Source: Candidatus Brocadia sp.
GTDB taxonomy: Bacteria; Planctomycetota; Brocadiia; Brocadiales; Brocadiaceae
Length of the DNA: 64,000 bases
Assembly: GCA_021646415.1 (NCBI GenBank)
Contig: SOEU01000010.1
Location: 60,156-124,155, forward strand
Direction: 5' to 3'
Under the pieces are notes generated by a model. The model was not told the origin of the DNA, made no database searches, and worked only from the letters and a program-made list of their open reading frames with translations. The position numbers were made by a program, and so were the translations under genes. Below, piece by piece: positions 55,086 through 64,000 of the stretch; the first letter of the stretch is position 1; the number at the start of each line of letters is the position of its first letter.

Positions 55086-56123
55086 TCAGTCTTTATGCCT
55101 GCAACCCGCAAGGCCTGCCACAACCCCTTCCAGGGCACTCACCACATACGCAAGCCGGTCGTAATCGATTTTGTCAGGAGTATCCTCCTGAGTATGATAA
55201 TAGGGATACCGGAAAGGTGCGGTATCCGTCACCATAACCCCTGGATATCCTCCCTGCCAGAATGCCCATTGGTCAGACCAGCCCACGCCTACAAGCCTTT
55301 CTGGTAATACTGCTGCTTCAGATGGAAATTCCGCATAGCGGCGAAACAACCCCACCACATCCCGCACCAGTTTGCGTGATTTGATATTTCCAACGAACGC
55401 TATAAAATTTCCCGTGGTCGGATAAACGAGACTCAGAGGAGCGACGGGATAATTCTGACTCCATTTTTCGTCGGAATAGTATCCGATAGTTTCCAGGCTG
55501 AGCATGGCGACTATGTTTTCGTTGCGTTGACGGCATTGCTTCACGTAAACCCAACTGCCCATATCTTTGCTTTGAAAGTAGGGCGGCTCTTCATTGACGA
55601 ACATTACAAAACGAAGTGTTCGCAGGGTTTGTTTACTGGCAAAAGCGCGCGCTAATGCCAGCACAGCAGCCGTTCCTGATGCGTTGTCATTGGCCCCTGG
55701 TGTGTCTTCGAGCGAGTCGTAGTGCCCACCAATTACCACAATTTCGCCAGACCTTTCTGAGCCCGTGATTTCCACTTCGAGATTATAACACATTCGCCCT
55801 TGCAGACCTCTCAAACTAACTTCATAGCCTTGCCGACGGACTTTAAAGCCAGCTTGCTGAAACGATGCCTCGATAAAATCAGCCGTGGCACAGAGATTTT
55901 CATAGTTCGTTTTGACATTACGATCACCGATCTCACCGGCTAGCTTATACACATCTCTTCGCAAGATTTCCCGTAATAATCTTTGTTCCTCCGTCAGGGG
56001 AGGCATCGGCCCTTGATAGCTTTTACCCGGCATCCGAAGCATAACAAACCATACCCCACCAAGGATAAGAGCGATGACAGAAATAACGGGAACTAATATT
56101 TGTACAGCCCGTATTCGAATCAT
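55086..56123 (-). CDS. membrane-anchored M28 family aminopeptidase
   Basis: A 345-residue zinc peptidase with an N-terminal membrane anchor (ILVPVISVIALILGGVWFVM). The metal-binding set is VIGGHYDSLEDTPGAND (His and Asp), FVMFVNEEPPYF (Glu-Glu), GWSDQWAFWQGGYP (Asp) and PYYHTQEDTPDKIDYD (His). It cleaves N-terminal residues from peptides on the outer face of the membrane. The start overlaps the sugar-dehydrogenase stop (ATGA), so they are translated together, though their activities are not obviously linked. Confidence 0.92.
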   Translation of the reverse strand: MIRIRAVQILVPVISVIALILGGVWFVMLRMPGKSYQGPMPPLTEEQRLLREILRRDVYKLAGEIGDRNVKTNYENLCATADFIEASFQQAGFKVRRQGYEVSLRGLQGRMCYNLEVEITGSERSGEIVVIGGHYDSLEDTPGANDNASGTAAVLALARAFASKQTLRTLRFVMFVNEEPPYFQSKDMGSWVYVKQCRQRNENIVAMLSLETIGYYSDEKWSQNYPVAPLSLVYPTTGNFIAFVGNIKSRKLVRDVVGLFRRYAEFPSEAAVLPERLVGVGWSDQWAFWQGGYPGVMVTDTAPFRYPYYHTQEDTPDKIDYDRLAYVVSALEGVVAGLAGCRHKD

Positions 56124-57283
56124 TTCTCTTTATAAGCAATGGTATAAACCTTACCATTCAAATCGCAAATATAAATTTCATTATTTTTATCTATTCCAAA
56201 AGATGAAATATTGACATTTTCTGTTAATAAAAGGGAATTTGTGACTGGATTTTTGCCGTCATAATACAATGCCCAGATTCTCCCGCTGCAAAAATCGGCA
56301 TAAATATATTTTCCATAGAGTTCCGATAATTTGGTTCCACGGTAAACATAGCCTCCCGTTATTGAGCATCCGCCCTGATCATCGTGCCCATATTCCCATA
56401 TAGGCATGGTAAGTCCTGCGGTATCACAGTCGGTGGGTGGATTAAAGCAGTGATTCCCCTCCATAATCCTCCAGCCATAGTTTTTCCCTTTTTCAATGAT
56501 ATCGATTTCTTCCCATAACTCCTGACCCACGTCCGCTACCCAGAGGCGTCCCGTAACCGGATCAAAACTAAACCTCCAGGGATTTCGTAAACCGTAGGCA
56601 TAAATTTCTTCCTTATAGCCCTGTGTGTTTCCTTTAAACGGGTTATTATTGGGAATGCAATATCTTTTATTTTCTGATGTACAGTTCACGTCGATACGCA
56701 ATATTTTCCCCAGTAGGATCGATTTGTTTTGTCCGTTGTTCTTTGGATCTCCGCCAGAACCACCGTCTCCCAGTGCCATATATAAATAGCCGTCGGGACC
56801 AAAGGCAAGTTGACCGCCATTATGATTGCTATATGGCTGGTTTATTTCAAGCAAAATAAGCTCGCTCTTTTTATCTGCAATATCAGGATTTTTTGAACTT
56901 ACCGAGTACCGGGCGATAATAGAGCGGAGGGGATTGGGAGTTGTGTAATTGACATAAAAGAATCCGTTTTTTCCGTAGTCAGGATGAAAGGCGAGTCCCA
57001 GCAGACCTAATTCACCGCCATGGATTACCTTGTCTCGTATGTCTAAAAAAACCTTAGCGGATTTTGCTGACGGGGTATTTTCAAGGACATAAATTAAGCC
57101 GGTTTGGGAAACAACAAATACCCTGTTTGTTCCATCACCGGCATGTTGGAAATCGAGGGGATTCTTAAAGGAGAGATTTGGGAAGGCATTTAATAATTTG
57201 TACTGCTGATTTTCTCTGGCAATTATAACAGTGGATACGGAGAGCAATAAAAATAAGACCGCTACTTTATGAAGAAACGTCAT
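56120..57283 (-). CDS. exported PQQ-dependent sugar dehydrogenase (soluble aldose type)
   Basis: A 387-residue beta-propeller of the sGDH/Asd family. The signal peptide is KVAVLFLLLSVSTVIIA. Family blocks: GLLGLAFHPDYGKNGFFYVN, NHNGGQLAFGPDGYLYMALG (catalytic His and calcium/PQQ loop), GLRNPWRFSFDPVTGRLWVA and GKNYGWRIMEG. It oxidises free sugars, or a similar alcohol, in the periplasm and needs PQQ; no pqq genes are in the window, so cofactor source is unknown. It may have another quinone or a structural role. Confidence 0.88.
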   Translation of the reverse strand: MTFLHKVAVLFLLLSVSTVIIARENQQYKLLNAFPNLSFKNPLDFQHAGDGTNRVFVVSQTGLIYVLENTPSAKSAKVFLDIRDKVIHGGELGLLGLAFHPDYGKNGFFYVNYTTPNPLRSIIARYSVSSKNPDIADKKSELILLEINQPYSNHNGGQLAFGPDGYLYMALGDGGSGGDPKNNGQNKSILLGKILRIDVNCTSENKRYCIPNNNPFKGNTQGYKEEIYAYGLRNPWRFSFDPVTGRLWVADVGQELWEEIDIIEKGKNYGWRIMEGNHCFNPPTDCDTAGLTMPIWEYGHDDQGGCSITGGYVYRGTKLSELYGKYIYADFCSGRIWALYYDGKNPVTNSLLLTENVNISSFGIDKNNEIYICDLNGKVYTIAYKEK

Positions 57284-57567
57284 ATTAATTCCTCTATTTT
57301 TCTACTTCAGCATACGGGATATTTTCCTAACATTTTGCAATTCTTTTCAATGTCCTAAAATATACCCCTATTTTGCACCCTTATTTTATAATGGTTTTTC
57401 TCTGTTGAAACAACAGAATATTAGTCAATTTTATTCATGCAAATACGACCCTCTCACATTGAACTGCTCGTTGGTTTGTGTTTATTCGTGTTTTATGGTA
57501 CATTGGTGTCCTGAAAATATTGTTGTGTTGATAAAATTTATTGAATTGTTTCCATATACGTAATGTT

Positions 57568-58463
57568 ATGCCAAATTATAAAGAGCGCAGTGATCAAATG
57601 AAAGAAGCTCCTACACGTATAGAGCGGTTCTTCCGGCGATTACAGGATCATCCTTTCGTGAGTGTTGTGCTGATTGTCTGTCTAATTATCATCGGTGTGG
57701 CTAAATTCACAGACGCCATAGAAAAACTTGTGAAACTCGGACAGAAATACGTATTCACTTTCTCTCCGCAAATGAATCGTGCAGCGTCCGATGCTCTCGG
57801 ACCGAAACCGGCAGTGCCCATCGCCTCCGAAATAAGGCCTGTCGATTCCAAGCAGCTTCTTCCGAAAGAACAACCGAATAGAGGACCAAAATCATCGAAA
57901 GAAGTGCCTCGTGAGGTGGATGGCAAGCTGGCTGCAACTCTCAAGACAGTGCCGCCTGCCCACGAGATCCGGGAAGTAGTCAGCGTCGCCGCATCTGCCT
58001 TACGGGGCGAAACCACCAGTGATCGCGTACGCAGTGTTGCAGCACTGTTGAGCAACTTGCCGGATGACCTTAACGCTAGAGAGATCGCACTGTTAGTGGG
58101 GAACGAGACAACGGGTCACCGGGAGCAAATCCTAAAGCTACTGGTCAAGCGCACAAGACCACGTTCTCTTGATCCGGAAGATATTCCGTCGGTTCTTGGC
58201 ATGGAAACTACTTCAAACAGAGTTAACTGTATTCGCATCATTGCACAATGCATCAGACCTCCAATCACAGGAAATCTCAGGCTGCTGCCATCCTTGGTTC
58301 AGAAACGTACTCAGACCGTGTAGCGTGCCTGAGGTTGATTGCTCCTTTACTGCGAAAGCCGCTTTCTGACTCTGAAGTCAAGAGCGTTCTACGTTACACA
58401 TCGACATCCGACAGGACTGAGGCGATAAAGGTTCTGTTCGGCCAAGCGAACGACAGGGAGTAA
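57568..58463 (+). pseudogene. membrane-anchored DUF4476-like repeat protein, frameshifted
   Basis: An N-terminal membrane helix (VSVVLIVCLIIIGVAKF) is followed by a proline-rich linker and about five imperfect 37-residue units such as ETTSDRVRSVAALLSNLPDD and ETYSDRVACLRLIAPLLRK. Near 58265-58285 the frame shifts by one, splitting the repeats; the second frame (to 58463) restores the pattern. Unit layout resembles DUF4476. A single indel in so regular a protein suggests a recent mutation or a sequence error. Upstream 57284-57567 has no gene. Confidence 0.55.
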
Positions 58464-58477
58464 AGGAACTAGTTTTT

Positions 58478-58808
58478 GTAGGTTGGGTTGAGGAACGAAA
58501 CCCAACAACCTAATATGGCGAGGAAATAATGCAATATCGCAGATCACAAGCGCAAGGTGCAACGTTCTTCTTTACCGTAGTAACATACGATAGAAAGAGG
58601 ATATTATTTCATGAGGCAAATGTAGCGCTGACAAAAGAGGCTTTCCAGCATGTTATCAAACAACACCCCTTTCAAATTCGGGCTTTTGTCTTACTTCCTG
58701 ATCATATCCATTGTATTTGGACATTACCAGAAAACAATAATAATTTGATGAAAATGTGGGCCATGAATAAACTCAATTGTTGGGTTTCGTTTTGCACAAT
58801 CCAACCTT
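58478..58808. mobile_element. REPtron relic: truncated rayT between inverted REP sequences
   Basis: Left REP: GTAGGTTGGGTTGAGGAACG then AAACCCAACAACC (58478-58510). Right REP: the reverse complement of 58776-58808 reads GAAGGTTGGATTGTGC then AAACGAAACCCAACAA, matching the left one. Between them lies the N-terminal half of a RayT transposase. The inverted arrangement and the truncated gene suggest a non-autonomous unit formed by internal deletion. Confidence 0.65.
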
Positions 58809-59014
58809 CACAACTCATTACACATGCAAAGATATCGTATGCAATATTTAGCATGTGGTCTCATTCAGGACACGGTATATATACTTTGAGTAGCTTTAAC
58901 TTCGCATGTATCTCCTTTACCAATGCCACATCTCTCCATTATTTATGGATTACTACTGTCCTTCCACAATTGGTAAGATTTTCTAACAGTATACAAACAC
59001 ATGTATTGTTTTGA
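58529..59014 (+). pseudogene. N-terminal part of a REP-associated tyrosine transposase
   Basis: MQYRRSQAQGATFFFTVVTY and HPFQIRAFVLLPDHIHCIWT carry the HUH-like HIH metal pair of Y1 transposases. The catalytic tyrosine helix and the C-terminal 'IHxNP' part are missing: homology stops by about 58770, where the right REP begins, and the rest to 59014 is accidental coding. It cannot transpose itself but its REP ends might be moved by a full RayT elsewhere. Confidence 0.7.
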
Positions 59015-59145
59015 GCTTTTTAATAAACTTGTTAAAGTTTATTATCTGTAATATATTATGACGAGGCTGAGAACCAATAAGCAACAGAAATTACGGCAAA
59101 TTCATTTTGTCCGGCAAAAAGCGGGAAATATTTTAGACACAGACA

Positions 59146-60231
59146 ATGTTCGCAATTAAACCACGGATACTTGGCATTATATTAACCCTCTACGCTTTGA
59201 GCGTTTTTTTCCTGGGACTAAATTCTTCCCACGTACACGCAATCGTATCTGCTCAGCAATCTTCAATAGATTGGCGGGATATAACTCACACGATCATAGA
59301 GGTGCCCGTAACAATCGGTTATTTGGTGGGAGGAATTGCTTCGCTTTTTCTGAAGCAATGGGCGAAGTTACTCGTTCTGGTCTCTGTCTCTATCTCGCTC
59401 ATCTTTACCATTACGGATTTCGTTGCATCATTTTATATCTTGCCAACAGACACGAAATGGGAAATATCTCTTCTGAGTTCGTTTTACACATCGTATCTGT
59501 CTGCAATTCCAGATTTTTTCATTGTGTTTCTTGTCCTATCTGCAAAGTTTCCAGAAGGTTCAGTTCAAAAATTTCAGTATTCAATTGCAAAAATAAAAAC
59601 TTTGCATGGTCGGCAATTGGAAATTACTGAGGGGAAAAAAAGAAAAATACGACAGATTTTATTCGCTATTGTATTGGGTATTGCAGTGGCTATTTTTCTG
59701 AATTCTTTGTTGCTCATATGGATGGGAAATGTAGTAATAAAGTATTTTCATCTGTGGTTTTTCATTCTTTTTGTAATCCCTATTTTTTGTGTAACAAAAG
59801 GTGTGTTGTGGATATTCCGCAGGGAGTTGTTGTCTGATGTGCCATGGATTGTTATTGCGTTTATTGCAATTCTTGGCTGGCCATTATGTAATTATGTACC
59901 TGTTGGGATAAGGATTTCTCAATTGAGGTTTCTTACAAAGCAGGAAATTCCACTCTATCCGGATACAAAGAGAACAAGAATCCTTGTACAGCCCGTTGCA
60001 ATGGATGCTCATGGTTATTATCGTGTTTCTCTTGTTATGAAAACGCCGGCAGACAGGGAAGATATTGTACCGTTTTACCAGCGAGAACTGAGGCGTCGTG
60101 GCTGGAAGGTGAGTAACAAAAAATTCCCTTTTCCAGATGATACAACGTACTGGTTTGAAAAAGAAAAAAAGTTTTTAACTGTTGATACCGCTCATCCTGG
60201 TAAGGTTGAAATTACCCTCTACCTTAAGTAA
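59146..60231 (+). CDS. polytopic membrane protein of unknown function
   Basis: A 361-residue protein with about seven hydrophobic helices between residues 5 and 255 (e.g. GIILTLYALSVFFLGLN, IEVPVTIGYLVGGIASLFL, VIAFIAILGWPLCNYV). A soluble C-terminal domain of about 95 residues follows with strands RILVQPVAMDAHGYYRVSL and a PFYQRELRRRGWKVS helix, seen in proteins that handle envelope stress or substrates in transit. No family name is recalled. It is preceded by a long gap after the RayT relic and is not clearly in an operon. Confidence 0.65.
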   Translation: MFAIKPRILGIILTLYALSVFFLGLNSSHVHAIVSAQQSSIDWRDITHTIIEVPVTIGYLVGGIASLFLKQWAKLLVLVSVSISLIFTITDFVASFYILPTDTKWEISLLSSFYTSYLSAIPDFFIVFLVLSAKFPEGSVQKFQYSIAKIKTLHGRQLEITEGKKRKIRQILFAIVLGIAVAIFLNSLLLIWMGNVVIKYFHLWFFILFVIPIFCVTKGVLWIFRRELLSDVPWIVIAFIAILGWPLCNYVPVGIRISQLRFLTKQEIPLYPDTKRTRILVQPVAMDAHGYYRVSLVMKTPADREDIVPFYQRELRRRGWKVSNKKFPFPDDTTYWFEKEKKFLTVDTAHPGKVEITLYLK

Positions 60232-60399
60232 AATGCAAGGAGATGGATACCTGCTTCCGGAGGAATGACTGATTGTGATCTAACCGTAATTTTGATTAAC
60301 CACTTTTTATCCATTCTTATCTGTATCAATCTGTGTTTCGTTTACAGAATTTCGATTATACATCCCGATATAATCATCTTATGGTTGAAAATTTTTGAT

Positions 60400-61071
60400 A
60401 TGATAGCCAAAACCTGGTGCTCCTCAAGACAATCTGTGTCCTATGGAAAAAGCCGCTTACTTTTGTCCTTAATTTTCTTTCTCCTTGTGATTTGTGGCGT
60501 TTGCTGTACGAGCCTCAAGCGTTTTGCATACGAGGGGTTCGGGAGGGATAGATGGCAATATCCGGAACAGGTAATCCGTGTGCTGGAGATACAGACTGGC
60601 CAGCACATCGCCGACCTTGGTTCCGGCAGTGGCTACTTTACATTCCGTTTGGTGGATGCAGTTGGTCCAAACGGCAAGGTATATGCCGTGGATGTTGACC
60701 AGGGGATGAATACATATATAGAGAAACAAGCCAAAAAAAGAGGTTACCAGAATATCGAGATCATTCTGGCTCAGCATCATGATCCGCTTATTCCGGAAGA
60801 TGGGGTAGACTTGATCTTTACCTGTAATACGTATCATCACATTAAAGACAGGGTGGCGTATTTTTCTCAAATCCAAAAATATCTCCGGCCAAGCGGTCGC
60901 ATCGCAATCATCGACTTCAATGGCAAAGGGTGGTTCCAAAAGATTTTTCCTCACTTTACGGCAGGCGCGGTGATAAAGAAGGAGATGGGGTCGGCCGGCT
61001 ATCGACTACAGCACGAATTCGGCTTTCTGCCAAGACAGCATTTCCTGGTATTTTCTCGAGATAGAGAATAA
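60400..61071 (+). CDS. class I SAM-dependent methyltransferase, lipoprotein-like N-terminus
   Basis: The SAM-binding motif is HIADLGSGSGYFTFRLVDAV, with YAVDVDQGMNTYIE as motif II and GVDLIFTCNTYHHIKD as motif IV. The ATG at 60400 gives a hydrophobic segment LLSLIFFLLVICGVCCTS that looks like a lipoprotein signal, so the catalytic part may lie outside the cytoplasm or be membrane-bound. A methyltransferase outside would lack SAM, so the signal may instead be a membrane anchor facing in. The substrate is unknown. An earlier start (60265) only adds an unlikely N-terminus. Confidence 0.8.
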   Translation: MIAKTWCSSRQSVSYGKSRLLLSLIFFLLVICGVCCTSLKRFAYEGFGRDRWQYPEQVIRVLEIQTGQHIADLGSGSGYFTFRLVDAVGPNGKVYAVDVDQGMNTYIEKQAKKRGYQNIEIILAQHHDPLIPEDGVDLIFTCNTYHHIKDRVAYFSQIQKYLRPSGRIAIIDFNGKGWFQKIFPHFTAGAVIKKEMGSAGYRLQHEFGFLPRQHFLVFSRDRE

Positions 61072-61200
61072 TCTGAATTTTTTAGGATACTCATACACTT
61101 TTCACTTTTCCAGAGAACGATCCCCATGAGTTCAGTAGCTCTTCTTCCTTGTAAACGGGGACATTTCATGGTATCTTTAACCAAAAAGAGAAAAATACCT

Positions 61201-61917
61201 ATGATAACGATCAGAAAACCGGAAGATATTTATCAGGCGGAAGGAGATATCCAGAACGGCACATTTCATGGCCGCTGGCACTTTTCTTTTGATGAATACC
61301 ATGACCCTCAATATATGCAATTCGGCACTTTACGGGTATTTAATGACGACACCCTTTCCCCGGGTGCCGTATGGCCTTTGCATTATCATCGGGAGATCGA
61401 AGTGGTAACGTATTGTGCAGATGGAGAATTCCGCCATGCGGACGAAGATGGAGAGGGCGGAGTCTTACAAAAGGGCTGGGTACAGCACACAACGGTCGGC
61501 AAAGGCATGTACCACTCTGAAATTAACAATCTTCTGGATAAGCCAATGAGATTTATTCAGATGTGGTTCTTCCCCTCTGAAAGCGGTCTGGAACCCTCAG
61601 TGGAACAAAAGAGGGTGGAACGTGCAGAACGGACAAATCGATTCCTTCCCCTTGTTTCCAGTGAACACAAGGATGCACTCCCCATACGCTCCAATGCGCA
61701 GGTTCATTCCTCTTTCCTTCAGGCTGGACTGACACTCGATTACCGGATTAAAGATTGGAGAGGAGTCTATCTCTATGTCCTCGATGGAGGACCTGTCCAG
61801 TCAAATGGCCATACCATTGCCACCTTTGGTGCAGCAAAGGTTGTCGAAGAGACAGATATTCACGTTAAGGCAGAAACTGACGTAGAACTCCTTCTTGTGG
61901 ATGTGCATCTGATTTAG
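61201..61917 (+). CDS. pirin family protein
   Basis: A 238-residue bicupin. The metal site in the N-terminal cupin is HYHREIEVVTYCADGEFRHA (two His, later His) and GKGMYHSEIN (His, Glu), the usual four ligands of pirins and YhhW-like quercetinases. The C-terminal cupin (GVYLYVLDGGPVQSNGHT) lacks metal ligands. ATG at 61201 gives the normal length. Roles include dioxygenase activity or regulation; none can be assigned here. Confidence 0.9.
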   Translation: MITIRKPEDIYQAEGDIQNGTFHGRWHFSFDEYHDPQYMQFGTLRVFNDDTLSPGAVWPLHYHREIEVVTYCADGEFRHADEDGEGGVLQKGWVQHTTVGKGMYHSEINNLLDKPMRFIQMWFFPSESGLEPSVEQKRVERAERTNRFLPLVSSEHKDALPIRSNAQVHSSFLQAGLTLDYRIKDWRGVYLYVLDGGPVQSNGHTIATFGAAKVVEETDIHVKAETDVELLLVDVHLI

Positions 61918-62437
61918 AGGGAATGATGGGTTCGCTCCGCTGCTATATGAATGTCAAGCCCCGTTAGGGGCAAAATATTAATAGAGAAAGAATCTTACAT
62001 AAGACCTTAGCTCTGTCGGAACGATACGTGAAACACATAAACAACATATCGTTCCGATGGAGCTTAGTATTGGTGTAAATTGTTTTTTTATTAATATGCT
62101 GCTCCTAACGGAACTTTTCATGGTTTTTTTAACTATGATGATACCTGGTTCGAAAATAAGGCCTGACAAATAAGTATAAGTATACCAATACTATAGGACA
62201 GAAATCGCATTTTCATCGTTTCAGGGTGTTGCTAGTGCAACATGATGACTAACCCGAATGAGCCGGAAAAGACAAAATCCGAAACACGAAAATTGTGAGC
62301 CAACCCTGTCAGAGTTTCAAACACTGGCGGGGTTAGTTTTATTCATATTTTGCTAAAAATGTCAAAATATTTTTTATAAGATGCCTAATTTCTGACTTCT
62401 TACTTTTACGGATTATTTATATCAGATTGCATGCAAA
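61918..62437. other. intergenic stretch with inverted repeats
   Basis: No gene is supported. TAGCTCTGTCGGAACGATA and TATCGTTCCGATGGAGCTTA form a long inverted repeat at about 62007-62067, resembling short non-autonomous elements. TGTTGC-TAGT-GCAACA lies near 62226-62241. The leader-like repeat copy D follows. Confidence 0.55.
62250..62390 (-). repeat. leader-like dispersed repeat, copy D
   Basis: On the minus strand it reads TAAAAAATATTTTGACATTT, TTAGCAAAATATGAA, a diverged double palindrome, GGCTCACAATTTTCGTGTT, TCGGATTTTGTCTTTTCCGG and CATTCGGGTTAG. No gene start lies within reach on the minus strand, so this copy is orphaned. It matches copies B and C over about 130 bases with gaps. Confidence 0.6.
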
Positions 62438-62863
62438 ATGTTTAGAGTAGTAACAAATCTCGATGACCTGATCAAGGTGTTTATCGTACGCGGTATCGTG
62501 TTTATGGAAGAACAAGGAGTCCTCTATAAGATAGAACGTGACGCATATGACTACTCAGCAACGCACATTTTGGGAGAAGAGAACGGGGAACCTTTTGCAG
62601 CAGGCCGCATACGGGTACATGGCGAGTATGCAAAACTGGAACGCATTGCGATACGGAAATCATACCGTGGAAAAAATCTGGGCCACAAATTGACCGGGTT
62701 TATGATAGCAACTGCAAAAGAACGCGGCTTTAAGAAGTTCAAGGTACATGCCCAGGCATCTCTTACCGGCTTTTATCGGAAACATGGGTTTGAGATCATT
62801 AGCGATATATTCAAAGAGGCTGGTATTGACCACTATGTGATGATCCGTAACGATTTGGAGTAG
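62438..62863 (+). CDS. GNAT family N-acetyltransferase
   Basis: A 141-residue acetyltransferase. The acetyl-CoA site is LERIAIRKSYRGKNLGHKLT, with the GKNLG pyrophosphate loop. FKKFKVHAQASLTGFYRKHG and FEIISDIFKEAGIDHYVMIR form the C-terminal strand and the YRKHGF motif typical of small GNATs of the ElaA/YjcF type. The substrate (amine) cannot be inferred. It is not clearly linked to neighbours. Confidence 0.88.
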   Translation: MFRVVTNLDDLIKVFIVRGIVFMEEQGVLYKIERDAYDYSATHILGEENGEPFAAGRIRVHGEYAKLERIAIRKSYRGKNLGHKLTGFMIATAKERGFKKFKVHAQASLTGFYRKHGFEIISDIFKEAGIDHYVMIRNDLE

Positions 62864-63061
62864 TAATGTACATATGGTTTTCAATGCATGATTCCCGGTT
62901 TTGCCAGATAACAAAACACCGCTATGGATGTAGTAAATTGTTCTACTAAACTCCTCCTAGACACTCTTTATTATAATCACAAATCTGTGCCATCTGCGAA
63001 ATCTGTGGTTCCTGTAATTAAGTCTTTAACAATAAATACGAAGAGCGGAAAGGAGGATATC

Positions 63062-63772
63062 ATGCAAAAGGAACAACATGTCTGCACCGTGTGCGGCTTT
63101 AATATGGTGGGCTATTATCCGGACTTTTGCCCATTCTGCGGGGCCCCGAAGGAGAAATTCATTACTTCTGAGGAATGCTCTGCAACATACAAAGTCAAGG
63201 ACACATCAGTAACTGGAAAGGTCACGCGCTTAAACTCCGTTCCGACTCTTGGTTTTGAGCATGCTGCCTACCGTATTGAGACAGGTGAGAAGGCATTCTG
63301 GATAGATTGTCCTTCTTGCTTCGACACGGGACTTAAACCGGTAGATACCATCACGTTTACCCATCATCACTTTCTCGGTGCAAGCAATCAGTACCGTGAC
63401 TTATTCCACGCCCCGGTGCGGATCCATAAATTGGACTCCGCACACAGCATCTGTCTTGCCTTTACCTTCGATGTAACCTTTACTGAAAATTTTACTGAAC
63501 TGGGCATCGAGGCATTCCATATCGGCGGTCACACACCGGGCTTCACCTTTTACCTCTTCGAGGACGTACTCTTTATCTGCGACTATGTATTTCTCAAGGG
63601 AGACGAAATGCGCTTCAATCCCTTTGGTCCACAGAAAGAAACCAGGGAATGCGCGACCAAAATCGACAGGATACTACAAGGCAGAGAATTAGACAAGGTC
63701 TGTGGGTGGAATTACGTGTCTGCCTATAAAGACTGGAAAGAAAAATTCGACAATCTGCTAAGAAAGGGCTAA
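63062..63772 (+). CDS. zinc-ribbon/metallo-beta-lactamase-fold protein with altered metal motif
   Basis: A 236-residue protein. A rubredoxin-like ribbon (HVCTVCGFNMVGYYPDFCPF, CGAPKEKF) opens it, followed by an MBL-like domain: AFWIDCPSCFD, TFTHHHFLGASNQYRDLF in place of HxHxDH, FHIGGHTPGFTFYLF (metal His), LFICDYVFLKGD (bridging Asp). The DH pair of the first motif is missing, so the second metal site is probably incomplete. Start ATG 63062 follows AGGAGG. It may be a redox or electron-transfer MBL (as in flavodiiron-like proteins) without the flavin partner. Confidence 0.85.
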   Translation: MQKEQHVCTVCGFNMVGYYPDFCPFCGAPKEKFITSEECSATYKVKDTSVTGKVTRLNSVPTLGFEHAAYRIETGEKAFWIDCPSCFDTGLKPVDTITFTHHHFLGASNQYRDLFHAPVRIHKLDSAHSICLAFTFDVTFTENFTELGIEAFHIGGHTPGFTFYLFEDVLFICDYVFLKGDEMRFNPFGPQKETRECATKIDRILQGRELDKVCGWNYVSAYKDWKEKFDNLLRKG

Positions 63773-63825
63773 ATCATACTATTCGATCCGGATTCGTAAC
63801 CGTTTTTGGTACCGTTACTGAATAA

Positions 63826-64000
63826 TTGAAACAGTTTAGTTTTTTGAAAGATGAGTTGTGCTTTTTAAGTCCCTATAGGGACGTGAGGCAATAGGCAGGC
63901 AATTTATTGCCTGTATTTTTATCAAATAGAAATACAGTCCCGTAGGGACGATTGAGATGATTTTGTATCCATAATCTTCATTCGCCCCTACAGGGCTTAT
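63826..64000. mobile_element. second MITE copy, cut by the window edge
   Basis: It matches 8145-8319 over the full 175 bases present, with one difference (T at 63958 against C at 8277). The left terminal repeat TTGAAACAGTTTAGTTTTTT is intact; the right end is beyond the window. The left flank (AATAA) differs from that of the first copy, so the boundary at TTGAAAC is well supported. Confidence 0.85.

Overview
The window looks like chromosome of an anammox planctomycete of the Candidatus Brocadiaceae type. This is inferred from exported c-type cytochromes (one monohaem class I-like, two with a C-terminal haem motif as in cytochrome c'), a futalosine-route menaquinone gene (mqnE), TIR and papain-like proteins, many decayed transposases and strong AT bias between genes. 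No 16S rRNA is present, so the assignment rests on gene content only.

Layout. 1-8.1 kb is accessory DNA: a DUF5647 gene, a hicAB toxin-antitoxin pair, several gene remnants, then a minus-strand cluster of papain-like protease, small membrane protein, Tc-toxin-like tail, TIR protein, DUF4231 protein, lipoprotein and coiled-coil protein, much of it broken. 8.1-13.5 kb is a graveyard of mobile DNA: a 294-bp MITE-like element, an IS1380 transposase remnant joined to a DruA-domain/IS4 transposase remnant, a decayed DUF1156 methylase/DUF499 ATPase anti-phage cassette, and a serine recombinase remnant ending beside tRNA-Asn. 13.5-19.8 kb is core metabolism: accD, rpe, pgk and gap on the minus strand, murJ on the plus strand. 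20-27 kb holds psd, rlmN, tldD, tldE, a ferredoxin, rpmH and an HU gene. 27-33 kb has a RseC-like protein, a Ser/Thr kinase, an exported Ig-like protein, an outer-membrane protein and an RpoD-like sigma factor.

33.7-43.4 kb carries THEP1, a DJ-1/PfpI protein, a thiamine-binding-like protein, a DUF362 ferredoxin, OsmC, mqnE, an old-yellow-enzyme-type oxidoreductase, a phosphodiesterase-like protein, an MBL hydrolase and a cysteine hydrolase. 43.5-45.6 kb is the cytochrome cluster. 46-48 kb has a nucleoside transporter remnant and a phosphohexomutase. 48.2-54.6 kb encodes a PPC/DUF296 protein, xanthine-dehydrogenase-type XdhA-XdhB-XdhC and a nitroreductase. 55-63.8 kb has an M28 peptidase coupled to a PQQ-type sugar dehydrogenase, a broken repeat protein, a RayT remnant between inverted REP sequences, a membrane protein, a methyltransferase, a pirin, a GNAT and a zinc-ribbon/MBL protein. 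The window ends in a second copy of the MITE.

The most unusual signals are (i) a dispersed leader-like repeat, with palindrome and sometimes a Shine-Dalgarno sequence, found next to several genes; (ii) the degenerate TIR/papain-protease cluster; (iii) the decayed DUF1156/DUF499 defence cassette in a tRNA-linked island; and (iv) a tldD gene whose only well-placed start codon is ATC.
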